From the NCBI GenBank assembly GCA_034096865.1, contig JAWQFJ010001799.1, positions 90,001 to 154,000 of the forward strand: a stretch of 64,000 nucleotides of DNA, given 5' to 3'. This DNA is from Theodoxus fluviatilis (lineage: Eukaryota; Mollusca; Gastropoda; Cycloneritida; Neritidae). The position numbers were made by a program, and so were the translations under genes. The notes under the pieces were generated by a model. That model saw only the letters and a list, made by a program, of their open reading frames with translations, searched no databases and had not been told where the DNA came from. Shown here piece after piece: positions 1 through 27,765 of this stretch; position 1 is the stretch's first letter, and every line of letters begins with the position of its first letter.

Positions 1-512
1 AGGTTACAGTGGAAGCATAGCTGCAAGAGCTCATTGATTATTTATATTGTTCTCAGTGGGGAACGGGAACAGATGTGCAAATATTGATCCATTCCCTGGC
101 AGCACCTTTTCTGCAGTTAATGACTCATCATACGTCACTGCACCCTATCATCCATCCCCCTGTGGAGAGCAGAACACCTGTGAACAGATTCATTCATCCA
201 GGCTGTGCCAGTATCCTGTGCCAGCTTATGATTTTTTTTTTCTCCTACCAATTACATCTGTCCACAAGGGTAGTCTTCTACTGCTCGCAAAATATATTAC
301 AACTGTTGGTGTTTCTTTCTTCTTCATCAGCTTTGTTTTGACAGTGAAATGAGACACAAGTTTAAGAATGTTTGTAAAAGGCAGCTATTAAATTGAGGAG
401 GTTATCCAGTGATGCACTATAGCTTGATGTTTCTGGCCCTTGAAAACTGGTGATGGATGACAGAGATTGAGCATGCGGCAGATTTGGTGCTCACAATCAC
501 ATTCTGTGTTCT

Positions 513-1428
513 GTGGTGGGGTGCATATGAACCTACTATGTTAGGTGGTAACTACGTCGTAGTTGTCTACTTCGTTGTTCACAACTTTGAGTTGTTCCCA
601 ACTATGACAGTAAGGTGTGCATGAGACGCTACTTGGTCGCCACAATGAAGTAATGACCCAGATGAATAGTTATTATTATCTTGGGATATCCCATCTAATG
701 CGCATGCATAGAGGTCACGACAAGAGGTAAACTAGTCAACTCTGTGCACATTTCAATGGGGAACGTGTTGCCGGTTTGCACAGAAAACGCTCTATTTCGG
801 GATACTAGCAACCCATCCAAAGAAAATGTAAGCCATGTACAGCATTAATTTATCAAAGCTGTATGTTGAATGCATCAATAGGTCGTGAAAGCTCCTACAT
901 TTTACACATCGAATGCAGGTCGACGCATCCACGCTGAAGCATGTGTTACCCGTTGCCATTGGTCACGGCTTATTACAGAGAAGCGTCAAGGATGACTGAT
1001 GACGCTTCTCTGTAATAAGCCGTGACTGATGGCAACCGGTAACACATGCTTCAGTGTGTTTGCGTCGACCTGCATTTGATGTGTAAAATGTAGGAGCTTT
1101 CACATCTATTGATGCATTCAACATACAGCTTTGATAAATTAATGCTTTGCTTGGCTTACATTTTCTTTGAATGGGTTGCTAGTATCCCGAAATAGAGCTT
1201 TTTCTGTGCGAACCGGAGAGAGGTCCGCCATTAAAATTTGCAAATAGTTGGCTACTAAGCCGTGTAGTGCTGATACAGAGCACCACTAAATTTTGGGTTG
1301 TTTAGTGGTCAACTTAGGAGGTAACTACGCGTATTCAGCTTTCATGCACACCTTACTTCGCAATTTAGTAGCAAACTTCCCATTTAGTTGCCTACTACCG
1401 TGTAGTAGGTTCATATGCACCCCACCAC
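513..1428. repeat. Foldback (hairpin) element, ~0.9 kb
   Basis: Outer ends are inverted copies: GTGGTGGGGTGCATATGAAC at 513 and its complement ending at 1428. An inner pair (about 770-990 against 1000-1215) is nearly perfectly complementary over about 215 bp with a loop of about 10 bp near GGATGACTGATG. No transposase and no clear target duplication. Confidence 0.85.
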
Positions 1429-1863
1429 TGAGCCCCCTGTGGGTTGGGGGTCAGAATAGGCCCCCTGAGTCTCCCTAAATGATTTGTCAAAGGCGAATAA
1501 CTTGGGACATTGTGACTTGATTTTCACTCATCCTAAACTATTCTGGTGATTTTGTACTCAATGGCCTTACATAGCCTACCAAGGCTGATAGAGTGATAGG
1601 CTATAAAACTCATCCCATGTTCTGAACTTTAAGAGAGGAAAGATTAAGAACATTCATGCATGGGGTATTTTGATAATTTTAATGCTTATTATGTTTTTGT
1701 TTTGTTTTTAATGCCAAGCACACGAAACCTGCCCGTAAAGTGTCACAGAATGACAAGTTTTGGGCCCTGATTTTCAAGTACAATCTTAATTAATGTAGTT
1801 GACCTTCTCAAACTGTGTGTATGGATATCAGCTTGCCTGACAGTATGTGTATATTTATCTCTC

Positions 1864-2303
1864 CAGGTTTACTGGAGGTCCTACAGACTTTATCTGTGTG
1901 TGTGTGTCTGTCTGTCTGTCTGTCCCGACTTAACGGCTGATATCTCAAAAACTACTGGACGGATTTTCTTGACATTTTGCACACTAACTGAAAGTTAGGT
2001 CCGATTGAATGTATCAAATTTTCAGAATCTAGGCTTGAAAAGAAAGTGGTTTTTTAAGGTCTTAAACTCGAACCCAACCCCCCCCCCCCCCCCCCCTGAG
2101 ATTTCAATTGACAGAATAGCCAACTCGATATCGAGTCAAACAGAGTTATCTTTTCCTACTAAAACTAAAACTCTTTTTTGTTTCAACTGTGAGTGTGCGA
2201 GTGTTGGAATGCTTTGTATGAATATAGACTTTTCATTGTAAGCGCCATGAGCTTGCCTATTAGGGAAGGTATGGGCGTATAAGTAGTCTGTATTTTTTAA
2301 ATA

Positions 2304-2352
<49 letters not shown>

Positions 2353-2353
2353 G
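1864..2353 (+). repeat. Dispersed repeat ending in (ATT)n, copy 1
   Basis: Begins with CTCCAGGTTTACTGGAG, then TCTG repeats, then a segment shared with 26885-27045 in opposite orientation. It ends in an ATT microsatellite (2305-2353), the kind of 3' tail seen on some non-LTR/SINE elements. Class not determined. Confidence 0.6.
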
Positions 2354-2621
2354 TGTGTGAATGAGTACGAATGCTGCAATGCACATGTCTGGGGTGAACA
2401 TCTATAATACACCTCCTCCTCTGTGTGACTGTGTAAGTGTTAATTCAGCGTCTATGACATGCCAAAGCAAAACAAAACATGTCATAATAGGAGCTTCCTG
2501 AACCTATCCATCATGTTTAAAATATATGGTCGATTGTTTCCTGGGCCGATAGCTTGCAAGGGGGTTTAGGGAAAAGAACGTTATAAATGCTTTACAAACA
2601 CTCCGTCATGTCAATTCTCTA

Positions 2622-2870
2622 ATGGCTCAGCTGGTAGAGCGTTGGACTCTTGGTCATGCATGACCAGGTTCGATTTTGCGCTGAAACTTTTTTTCTTCTC
2701 TTTTTTCAAGAGGTTGTGGGTTCGAACTCGACCTGGTTTTTTGTGTTTTTGTGTGTGTGTGTTTTTCCCCCCTCTTTTCTTGAGAGGTTGCGGGTTCAAA
2801 CTCGATCTTTAAAAAAAAAAATGTTTAATGCCAAAACCTGGAGGTTCAGCGCCAGCGGTTTTTATATACT
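2622..2870 (+). mobile_element. tRNA-derived SINE with repeated B-box modules
   Basis: The head looks like a tRNA: TGGCTCAGCTGGTAGAGCG (A box, D arm) and an ACTCTTGGTC anticodon region like tRNA-Lys, then CCAGGTTCGAT (B box). Two further B-box-like modules follow (GTTGTGGGTTCGAAC and GTTGCGGGTTCAAAC), each after an AAGAG/GAGAG stretch. The tail is AATGCCAAAACCTGGAGGTTCAGCGCCAGC. A headless copy lies at about 25545-25760 on the other strand. Confidence 0.75.
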
Positions 2871-2881
2871 TGTTTGTGTGA

Positions 2882-2892
2882 ATGTGTGTGTG

Positions 2893-2924
<32 letters not shown>

Positions 2925-2956
2925 TGCGTGCGTGTGCATGCATGCATGCATGCATC
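2882..2956 (+). repeat. (TG)n-(CGTG)n-(CATG)n microsatellite
   Basis: A compound tract in which TG passes into GCGT and then TGCA repeats. Confidence 0.9.
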
Positions 2957-2995
2957 TGGATGAAATCATTTTTAATCCCCTCTTGAGATATTCAT

Positions 2996-3330
2996 GGTGC
3001 CATTGTTAGGCAGAGATGTCGGCATGCACTGAACATGGTGCCATTGTTAGGCAGAGATGTCAGCATGCACTGAACATGGTGCCATTGTTAGGCAGAGATG
3101 TCAGCATGCACTGAACATGGTGCCATTGTTAGGCAGAGATGTCAGCATGCACTGAACATGGTGCCATTGTTAGGCAGAGATGTCAGCATGCACTGAACAC
3201 AGTGCCAGTGTTAGGCAGAGATGTCAGCATGCACTGAACACGGTGCCAGTGTGAGGCAGAGATGTCAGCATGCACCGAACACGGTGCCAGTGTGAGGCAG
3301 ATGTGTCAGCATGCACTGAACATGGTGATC
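2996..3330 (+). repeat. 41-bp tandem repeat, about 8 copies
   Basis: Unit GGTGCCATTGTTAGGCAGAG plus ATGTCAGCATGCACTGAACAT. The first five units are almost identical; later units carry CCAGTGT(T/G)AGG variants. Confidence 0.9.
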
Positions 3331-4271
3331 GGGGGTTCTTCTGTGGCTGCACTAATAGCACCATACTTCCCAGCAGACCTGTCCTGCTTGCTAGCTTAGC
3401 TATGATGCTGCATCCCAGAATGTCACTGGCGTAGGTTTCTCTTTCCAGCCAGGTGTTGACGGGCTGGGATTTCTGTTAACTCATTCACGACACGTAGCAT
3501 CATGTGATCCTACAGGCTGAACAGAGTCGTTGACAAGGTGTAGGTTCATATGATGCTACCTATGTGCATAATTTTCTTTCTTTTACAGGGAAGGTCAAAT
3601 TCACAGAACTAGACTTAATTTCATCACTTTAGTACTTTTTTTAAAACAATTTGTCAAAATATGAGTATGTAGCTTCCTGGGAAGCGGGATGACTGACAGT
3701 CTTCAGAGGAGGATCCCTCCGTCTTAAAGTGTTTCCAGGGTGGGGGGGTGGGGTGGGGGGACACACCTAGGCTGGGGCCACAGTTGTTCGTCAGCCGTCT
3801 ATAGGGACCATGCACATGTGGTGATCTGCCTTGCATAATAGTAGACACGAAGGACACAAAAAATACTGCTTCTTGAGTGAGTTTAATTAAAAAGCTTGTG
3901 TTGAACTTTCGCAGTATTGTTGTGAAGTTCACTCTTGCGACACATCAAGACGGAAAGCTTTCTGTAAGACTGAGTTGATTATTGAAGGTGGTTTGAAAGA
4001 GGAACTGGCTGTTTCTTCCTTGTTGTGTCACATGATGACAGACTGGAGACATACAGGTGTTTTCTTCGATACCATGTTTGTAAAGCAGGTTTTGATGTGG
4101 GCTTTATGAGTTTCCTCATCAGGTCTTCAACTATTGGCATGTATACATGTGAATACTCTAGATTTGTAATGGTTTCCAAGCTCCCTTGTGCATGACACAA
4201 AACTAAAATCCAAAATTGTACATTTGTGGATTTATTGCTTATACTTAAAGCTGCTTAACTTTGATTTGCAG

Positions 4272-18877
<14,606 letters not shown>

Positions 18878-19439
18878 GTAAGCCTGGCCTGGTGCACTGT
18901 GGGACTGGCGCAGGAATGGTCTCGGTTCCAAGAATGCAGTTTTGGGATGCCTGGTGATACCTCTGTCCAAACTAGGGTATTTTCTAAGAATAAGTCAAGG
19001 AATCAGGAATGTTTAGTGCCTTTCGTGCGCTGATGCCAGTTCAGTCTCCTTATCCACTCTGCAGCCTAATTTTACTAGTGGCAAAAGAGTGTATTCCAAT
19101 AGCCCTTTAATTTGTTTTGATGAGATCTAATGGCAATGCTTTTGAATGGATATGATCTTTAATAAGACCAAAAGGTTTTCCCCTCTTTTTGCATAAGGAT
19201 TCATAAATCAGGTGGAGAGTAGACCGTTGAAAGTTTACTTTGTATTTTGCCTTGATTCCTTGTAGATAGACCCTGTTATGTTCTCATGCTAGTGGCCTGT
19301 TAAATGTTACCTACTGTCTTTGTCACAATCAACAATTGTTTTCTATTGTATTTGCTAATTTATACTTGATCCATTTTCATGTGTTTAAGTTTTGTAACTG
19401 AAACTTCCGTTATAAATTTTGGTGGAATTTTTTGTTCTT

Positions 19440-19802
<363 letters not shown>

Positions 19803-19954
19803 TCCATCCCTGCCGGCTTTTCTGGCCTGAAAAGTGCATGCGAGGTGCTGCTCTTCTCTGAGGGATTCCATCGTTTCAACATCTCCTGTGAGAACAGTAA
19901 CTGGTCACTGCAGACTAGTTCTGATCATCCAGCAAGGAACAGTAGACCTTGAGC

Positions 19955-19992
<38 letters not shown>

Positions 19993-22900
19993 CGTCTGTG
20001 TCTGTGTGTGTGTTTGTGTGAGTGAGAGGGAGAGAGGTTGAAATTTCACAGCTGCAACTGGATGCGACATAGCCTTTCTAGGTGTGGTTTGCATTATGAA
20101 TGCTATCTTTGGGAGGGAGGGTTGCTTTGTTTCCGTTGTTCATTAAGATTTGTTATGCCAGCCATCTTCCTGGTCAACTGGGAAAGAAGCCCTTTTTTGT
20201 AGAAAGTTGCTGATGAATGTATCAGATAGGCCTGAATTGGTTGATCTAACGTAGGGTACAAGGTAAACTAAACTTCATTCCACTGTTGGATGTCCTCCAC
20301 ATGGCCTGCCCTGGGATTTGCATCAGAATATTCAGCCTACATCACAACGGAGCTTTCCTGTGTTTTTTGGTTGTTTATACATAGGTTGCAACTGGACACT
20401 GCCTTGGCAAATGACAGAAGCACCATTTAGTTTACACCACGTGATGGGTTGCGCTTGGGACGCGTTAATGATGCACATGATGATAGCCACTATCACTTGA
20501 GGGAATCATTCTTAGTCTTGTATTTTTTGTGTCTTCAAGAAAGAAATTTATCATTTGCCTGCAGTCCCAAAAGTATCATTTTCCATTTTTACTCGCTGTG
20601 GATTACACCTTTTCTTTGTCTACCCATGAGCTAATTTGATTTGTGATATTTGCATTTTGTTAAATTAATCCATTTTTCAATGGGAAAAGCCAAATAATAA
20701 CTGTGTTATTGTCATTTTCTTTCATCAGAGCTTCTCTATGTACCAATTATTTAAACTTGTTAAAATCTTCTCACACAGAAAATGGACTGTTCACTATTTG
20801 GGTCATGGTAGAGTGCAAAGAGGAACAGTGTCAGGTGAGGCATATTGTTCGTCATTCCTCGCTGTACCTTTGTTCTGATGATGACCTTAGCTCAGAGGGC
20901 TCCAAAATAAATGGAGAGATGCCAGGCACACAGTTAGGTTCAGCATATGTCCATCCCATTTCACCATGTGATCATCCATTGGTTCAATAACTAGCATCAC
21001 CGAGAGCTTATGCATAGAAGTCTGGGAGTGGTGTTACCTTGGTCCAGATAAAACTCTCACCCCAGATAAGTCAGTGTGGCAATGGATTGGCGTAGTGTGA
21101 TGGATTGTTGCTTCTGATACAGACTACAAACTGATAACAAACATTCTGCACTTGATTCATTCTTCATCACTACGTGATCATCATATCTTAGCAAAGAGCA
21201 TCATCATGATCATCGTCATCATCATCATCATCATCATCATCATTCATTGTTATCATGTTGGACTTGCACTTATTTACTTGTATTTTATTAGCAACACACA
21301 AATGGGGGTATTTATTTTTCAATTTGCCTGACATGTGTTTATGATTTGTTGACTATTTTTGCAATTGTTGGAAAATTGCTGAGATGTGTTTTTTATCCAC
21401 TTCCTATTGACATTCATTTTTGTGGTGTGGAATTGATTTCTCCCTTGAAGAGATCTGGTTAGTTCTCCTTTCCCCACTTCATTTATGATCACCCACTTTT
21501 GATGTTGTGCTTGTTACACTTTGCTGAGCTTCACTAAAAAAGGAACATGGTTTTTATCATTGCATAATACATACTGTAGGGAGTGAACATGGTTCACGAA
21601 GAATGTATTCATGTATTGTTGTTGTTGGACGTATTGAAAGTCATCAAGACTCTATTGCTATGATGGTTCTAAGGAAATTGGCATGATGGCCGCCTTTGCT
21701 TTTGAATTTTCAGATGAAGCTAGCAGTGTGAGTAGTTAATTTTGGAAATGTAAGGCTTTCTGCTTTTTGGAGCATTCAAAGTTCTGTAGAGGTAAGTATT
21801 GGGATTGCTTGTAAAGAGGAGAATTAGCCTAGATTCCAATAATTATAGGAATAGTATTTGTGAGACTCTAGGAATAGGCATATCTGCCATGAATTCCAAT
21901 TCATGAGCACAGATAGATCTGTTACCCACTGCATCCGTATGTAGCTTGGGGTAATCAACAGCTAATTTGCACCAAGTGCAACTGCCAAGAGGCGATGGCC
22001 TGAGCACCCAACTGTCCTTAGGAGAACCTGAGTGATACGGCTTATGACCAAGGTACTGTCCTACTGTGAGCTTGGTTATCAGCCACCCCCTGACCTTTGC
22101 ACACCGGTCAAGGGTGGACAGCCTGCTGGGCTGCAGGACATACACACACACGGGTGTATGCTGGCCTGCATGAGCCATGCCATTGTGGTGTTGTAGCTCG
22201 TCTCTATGCAAGACTTCCACCAAATGTGTATTTTCTGTCCATGCAAGGCACATGCTTAGGTGGCTAGTGTAAAGTGCTAGTGGTGATTGTTATTACACAT
22301 TTTAGTAGTGGATGTGTTTGTGTAACATCATGCTTCAGCTATGTCTCCTCCAGCGTCAGCTATGGTGCAGTGTGGGCAGCACTGAAACAAGGGAAAACCC
22401 GAGGGCTGTGATGCAGGGTCAGTGCATGGTATATCTTTCACTGGAGGTTCTGATGGGGCCTTTTGCTTAACTTAAATTTGCATGTGTATCTCTTCTTGCC
22501 TGTGTTCCCACACCTAAGTGACCACTTCTGGTAAGGAGTGGATGTGATAATTTGGCCAAGTTGAAGATGCAGCTTACTCCCTGAACATGGATTCCAGCTA
22601 GGCTGCAATTTGTCTTTCTGCAACAATAAGAGTTTATAACTTCATTGCCCAAGAAATGGGCTTTATCACTTGCTTTTGTTCTTTCTTTTTTCTGTGTCCT
22701 TGAAAGTAAGAGAGAAGATTCTGTAGACTGCAGGGTGATGGTAGAAGTTTACATTGTGCAATAGGAGTGATGTGCAAGAATTTCTGCATTGGTTACTAAA
22801 CTTTGGTAACTATGCGTTTCTGATGAGAAGTCACTCTCTTACTGCTGAAGGTTTCACAAGAAGCTGTCATTTTGGCACGAGAATTTGCTGGTGGAACTAT

Positions 22901-23779
22901 GAATGATTGTTTTTGGGGGTATGTTGGTTTTGACTTGCTATCATGGGATATGTCCACTAGCAAATACGTTTGAACTCACCACTAAGGGAAAGGGAGCATG
23001 TACATAAAACCGTATGTCATTTGCACAAGAAAAACAAGAGCTGTTGCCAGGCATGACTTATTTGACTGAATTTACTATAATTTATATTTTGCCCACATAT
23101 CATTATTTCTGAAATGAATTTGCCTTAAGGGTTTTTTGCTTTGCTTGAATTATTTTTTTCAAATGACTGGATTTGTGTGATGAAGGCGTGGGATCCATAT
23201 CTTCAACTTTACTTTTGCATGAAAAACTAACTGAGCTACTTGTGCAATATTTTTTAACACAAGGGTTTTCAAGTCTGATGAATTGGGGTGCATTGCTTAC
23301 TGAAAGCTGAATCTTCTAGGTGCCTATATAAAGGATTGGCTAAGTAAATAGCTATGGTGATGGAAGGAGAGGGGCAAAGTATCCTGTGCTTCTTTAAAGA
23401 ACAAGAGGGAAGAACTGTTCATGAGGAAACAAGAAATACATAAACTGACTTGTAGCAGTTCAGGGCTAGTGAGCTCATATATGAATAGTCAATGTGATTT
23501 TGTAGAATGTTTATGCATCTAATTTACATCTAGGGTATGAGCTTTGCAAAGGGGAAAGGATATATTTTTCTCTGACCGATGACTGGATGGGAAATGGTGA
23601 TGCACTGAGGAGTTAAGGGTTGCCATGAAAGCGTATAGTACAAGGGCACTAGCTGCATCAGGCAGTATAGTGGGGCAGAAGGCCCAAGCATAGTGGTCAT
23701 TGTAACAGCACATGGCAAAGGCCAATACATGTCTAGTTTGGCTGTTCCAGATGACCTCGTAAAACATTTTTGAGCTAGG

Positions 23780-23845
23780 GGTAGACCCCTGCAAAGAAGG
23801 GGTAGACCCCTGCAAAGAAGGGGTAGACCCCTGCAAAGAAGGGGT
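23780..23845 (+). repeat. 21-bp tandem repeat, three copies
   Basis: Unit GGGGTAGACCCCTGCAAAGA A; each contains the palindrome GGGGT..ACCCC. Confidence 0.9.
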
Positions 23846-25544
23846 ACTTATGGGGACTTCTTGCCCAATGTGTCAGAATGTGCCAGTGACTACATGAGAG
23901 CTTTTTGCAGGGAAGGTGTAAAAAAAGGTTCTTTACACCACCAAGTAGACTTGCCTAGTTACTAATGAATAGAAAGGAATGGATTGTATCAATTTCTCAT
24001 TTCTGCTTCATGTCACAGCTTTTGGTGAAGGGAGATGGAAGTGGAAATATACAGTCAACTGAAGGCATTGGTGTTGGTGCTGGTGGAATCATAGCTAGAT
24101 TATTATCCATTGTTTCAGTAAAACCTGCTTGGCATTACTTATTTTTCCTTTCATAGTCCTCAAGTGTTCTAACCTTACATAGTACCTCAAAATCTGTACT
24201 GGTGGAGTTTTAACCTCTTTTTTTCCCTGACATACCTTGTTTTGTCATTTAGATTTTATATTACAATATGTAAGAGTATACATTCAGATAGCTGCATGTA
24301 GTCATTAACAGATTTTAGAATCAGATACATAATGATAATCCACATTTGGGGAAAGTGGAGAAATTAAAAGCAAAGAAGTGGGAAAGAGGAAGTGAAGATG
24401 CCATGCCGTATTCAACCTGTCTGCCACTGCCAGCGGTTGTGTGCCATAAGACATTATGCTTGTCCTGGCTTCAGATGCTCACGTGTATTAGCAAATATGC
24501 TCAACTCCACCATGTGTATATCTTTCATTTTTACTCTTGACTTTTATTCAGCCAATGCTTATCAACTTGATTAAAAAGATGAAGTGATATGTGAGCCTTT
24601 GTGTCTTCATGATCTTTACTGCTGCCAAGGAGGCAATTGTTACCTTTGGTTTGTTACTTGTTATTGGGCAAAATAACTCAAAGTTCACAGAGGATTCTGA
24701 TGAAACTTGCTGGAAGGCCAGAGTCTCACCCAAGGAACAATTCCTTAAATTTTGGATGTTATCTGTTATCTCATTTTGGAGTTGGAACCAGTAAGAGAAA
24801 TGATATCACAAAGTTGATGCTGCCGTAATCGTTCAGCACTATAGACCTCCAGCAGACCCAATGTGGACTAAACTGTACAGGTCATGGACGAAAAATGGTA
24901 GCAGACAGATACACACACACACACACACACACACACGCATGCATTCCTACACTGTCACACATACAAGTGCAGAGACAAGAATTGCATGGACACATGCTTC
25001 CCACTCTGAACTGACAGGTCCACTGGACGTGTCGGTACCATTGGAAGGCAGTAGCCTAACGTGGAGGAGATGCAAGTTTGCCAGCAGGGAGCTTGCTTGC
25101 TTGAGGTCTGGCTTTACTATCTCTCCAGTCCGGCTATGATATCTCTGCAGGACAGATAGGTGTGCTGACCTTGCTATACGCACGACAGATAACTAACTTG
25201 GCCACACAGCAAGATCGCCCCAGGAGGCCCTAAAATCGAGCGGGATATTGTGGCGGTCAGACATCCGGTGCCTGCAGAAAAGTTTGTAGTGGATAGCCTA
25301 AGGTAAGTTCAAATTGCCGTGCATGCACAATGTCCTGTGCATCACATAATGATTTTCTGATGGTGTAGGCAGTGATTAGGGGTGGGATAACTACTGGGAT
25401 GGAAAATGTGCCTACTATCGTATCTGGTATCAATGGTAGGTGTTCTGCCAGCTGTTGACTCTCAATTTGCCTGCTTTGGACTGCCTGTTGTAGAAATGAA
25501 TGCACGAATTAACAGAAATGAAACGTTCAGCTTCCTTCATATAA

Positions 25545-25760
25545 AAAACGCTGGCGCTGAACCTCCAGGTTTTGGCATATATATATATATATATATATTT
25601 TTTAAAGATCGGATTCGAACCCGCAACCTCTCAAGAAAAGAGGGGGGAAAAACACGCACACACAAAAACACAAAAAACCAGGTTGGGTTCGAACCCACAA
25701 CCTCTCGAAAAAAGAGGAAAAAAATTTTCAGCGCAGAATCAAACCTGGTCATGCATTGCT
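25545..25760 (-). mobile_element. tRNA-derived SINE copy, head missing
   Basis: Reverse-oriented match to 2655-2870, with both internal B-box-like modules, a TA-dinucleotide run (25578-25600) and the same CTGGCGCTGAACCTCCAGGT tail. The tRNA-like head stops at GCATGACCAGG and the copy abuts a foldback element at 25761. Confidence 0.75.
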
Positions 25761-26356
25761 CATTGCTCGTGCAAGGCTGGGTAAGTGATTTTTAAAAATC
25801 ATTTATCTGTTACGTGTTTGATGGAGTAACCTAAGCTACTGTTGAAGTGTTGTGTGTGGATCCAAAAAGCTTGCACAACTGTCCTTTGCACTGACTGTCC
25901 TATGCACGGACTGTCCTTTGCACTGACCGTCCTTTGCATTAACTGTCCTTCACACTGACTGTTCTATGCACTGACAAGGAGATTGTCACGAAGGAGAGAA
26001 GGAAAAGTGCGCTTTCTACAGTGGGTAAAGATCTAGCAGTCCGCTCAAAGTTTTTGTCGCGCTCACCAGTGCTTCGGACACGCACCGGTCATTCTGTGCA
26101 CTGGTCAGTGTGAAAGTGCATAGGACAGTCAGTGCATAGAACAGTCAGTGTGAAGGACAGTTAATGCAAAGGACAGTCCGTGCATAGGACAGTCAGTGCG
26201 AAGGACAGTTGCGCAAGCTTTTTGGCTCCACACACAGCACTTCAAGAGTAGGTTCTACAATTTTGGAATGCGAGCTTCGGTTACTCCATCAAACACGTAA
26301 CAGATAAATGATTTAAAAAACAACAACAACACTTACCCAGCCTTGCACGAGCAATG
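25761..26356. repeat. Foldback element with internal GGACAGT-type repeats
   Basis: CATTGCTCGTGCAAGGCTGG at 25761 is inverted at the right end (26356). Arms of about 230-260 bp contain tandem TGTCCTTTGCACTGAC-like units, in opposite orientation in the two arms. The unpaired centre is near 25990-26085. Confidence 0.85.
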
Positions 26357-26884
26357 AGGATGGTTGGTTGATCTTCTGCTTAGCAGCGTCAAGATGGAAA
26401 TAATGTGCGGCGCATTGATCTGAAGCACCGAGCTGTCACCTCCACCGTTTAATCCGCTTGCTAATAGATCTTAATTTCGTCTAAATAACATGAATAGTAT
26501 TTATTCATACCCCTGTCTATCACAGTCTGAGAAATCTTCTCACTGTCTGGCAAAAATGAGACACAAATGATGTCCGGAATACAATGCAACGAGTTAGTCG
26601 GCGTTCATTCGGAAGCCATTTTGGCGCCAGCAACTGTAACCACGCGAGATACAGCGAGAAAAGGGGCGTGGCTGTAGAGTGGGTCGCCATTCCATCAATT
26701 GACTACTTGCATCGTAAAAAATCCTTCTTTATCCTTTCACCAATGTTCTCAAAATCCATTATCATCAAAACTCTACTCGCAAATGACGTCACGTTGTTGA
26801 TGACGTCACAGATTGGCCATTCCATAAATCGAGTATTTGGGGAGGCGCTCTGGAGTGTACGACCTAAAAAAAACACTTTTTCTT

Positions 26885-27050
26885 CAAGCCTCGATTCTAA
26901 AAATTTGATACATTCAATCGGACCTAACTTCCAGTTAGTGTGCAAAATGTCAAGGAAATCCGTCCAGTAGTTTTTGAGATATAAGCTGTGAAGTCGGGAC
27001 AGACAGACAGACAGACAGATAAAGTCTGTAGGACCTCCAGTAAACCTGGA
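26885..27050 (-). repeat. Dispersed repeat, copy 2
   Basis: Reverse complement of about 1864-2035: same CTCCAGTAAACCTGGAG end, CAGA repeats, and GGACGGAT(T)T(T/C)CTTGACATT body. Confidence 0.75.
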
Positions 27051-27765
27051 GGGAAAATTTACTATGCAGAGGTCATTCAGCGTGGCTGAGACTAGTGAAT
27101 ATAGTCTCAGCAACAGGTTGGTCACGTGATAGCCTAAATTCTTCCATAACATGCATACCACCGTTCTGAACAGCCACGCTGAATGCCATATCACATCGTG
27201 AGTGTATTCCTCCGCTTGTTGTGATACACTCCATACTGGCAGCCATTTTTCCGTCAGTTCATTTTCTAAACATCGATTTCCCATGAATGTAAAACTTGTA
27301 TGCGGTAAAATTCGAATCACAAGAGTGTAATATTGTGAACTCTACTAATTATAAGGACTTTGAATACAACAGCAATATTTATACTTCATTGAGCAAGTAA
27401 GGCAACCAATCCCGTCTGCATAATCTTCGATACACACAGAAACCCACTGAGTGCTTTTGCTGATGAGGAATCATTAATTTAATGTATGCTTAGAAGGATT
27501 AAACTTAGAAAAACTGCTTCTGAGCTATCCGATAATATCGAACTTCGGAATCGGACGGATTCCTACAGAAGAAACTTCCACTCGACACAACACAACACAA
27601 CACAGACACAGACGGAATGTAGGTTAAATCACAGTTAGACCACAGGTTCCGGCCAGAAAGCATTTACTTGCGAGAGTATAACCATAGATTCACGAAACCA
27701 GCCCGGACCCATAGGAATCCTTTTCGCTGCGTTTATAGTAGGTCCAAAGATCGCGTGTATTACTA

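Larger units (their letters stand above)
1..4271. other. Intron or upstream flank of FAR: no coding exon recognised
   Basis: No reading frame here resembles the N-terminal FAR domain or another family. The stretch holds a foldback element (513-1428), a dispersed repeat (about 1864-2353), a tRNA-derived SINE (2622-2870), a (TG)/(GCGT)/(TGCA) tract (2882-2956) and a 41-bp tandem repeat (2996-3330). Nothing is seen in 3340-4271. Confidence 0.6.

Noticed and set aside
2622..2690. Possible functional tRNA-Lys gene
   Set aside because: A and B boxes exist but the acceptor stem is absent and a SINE body follows.
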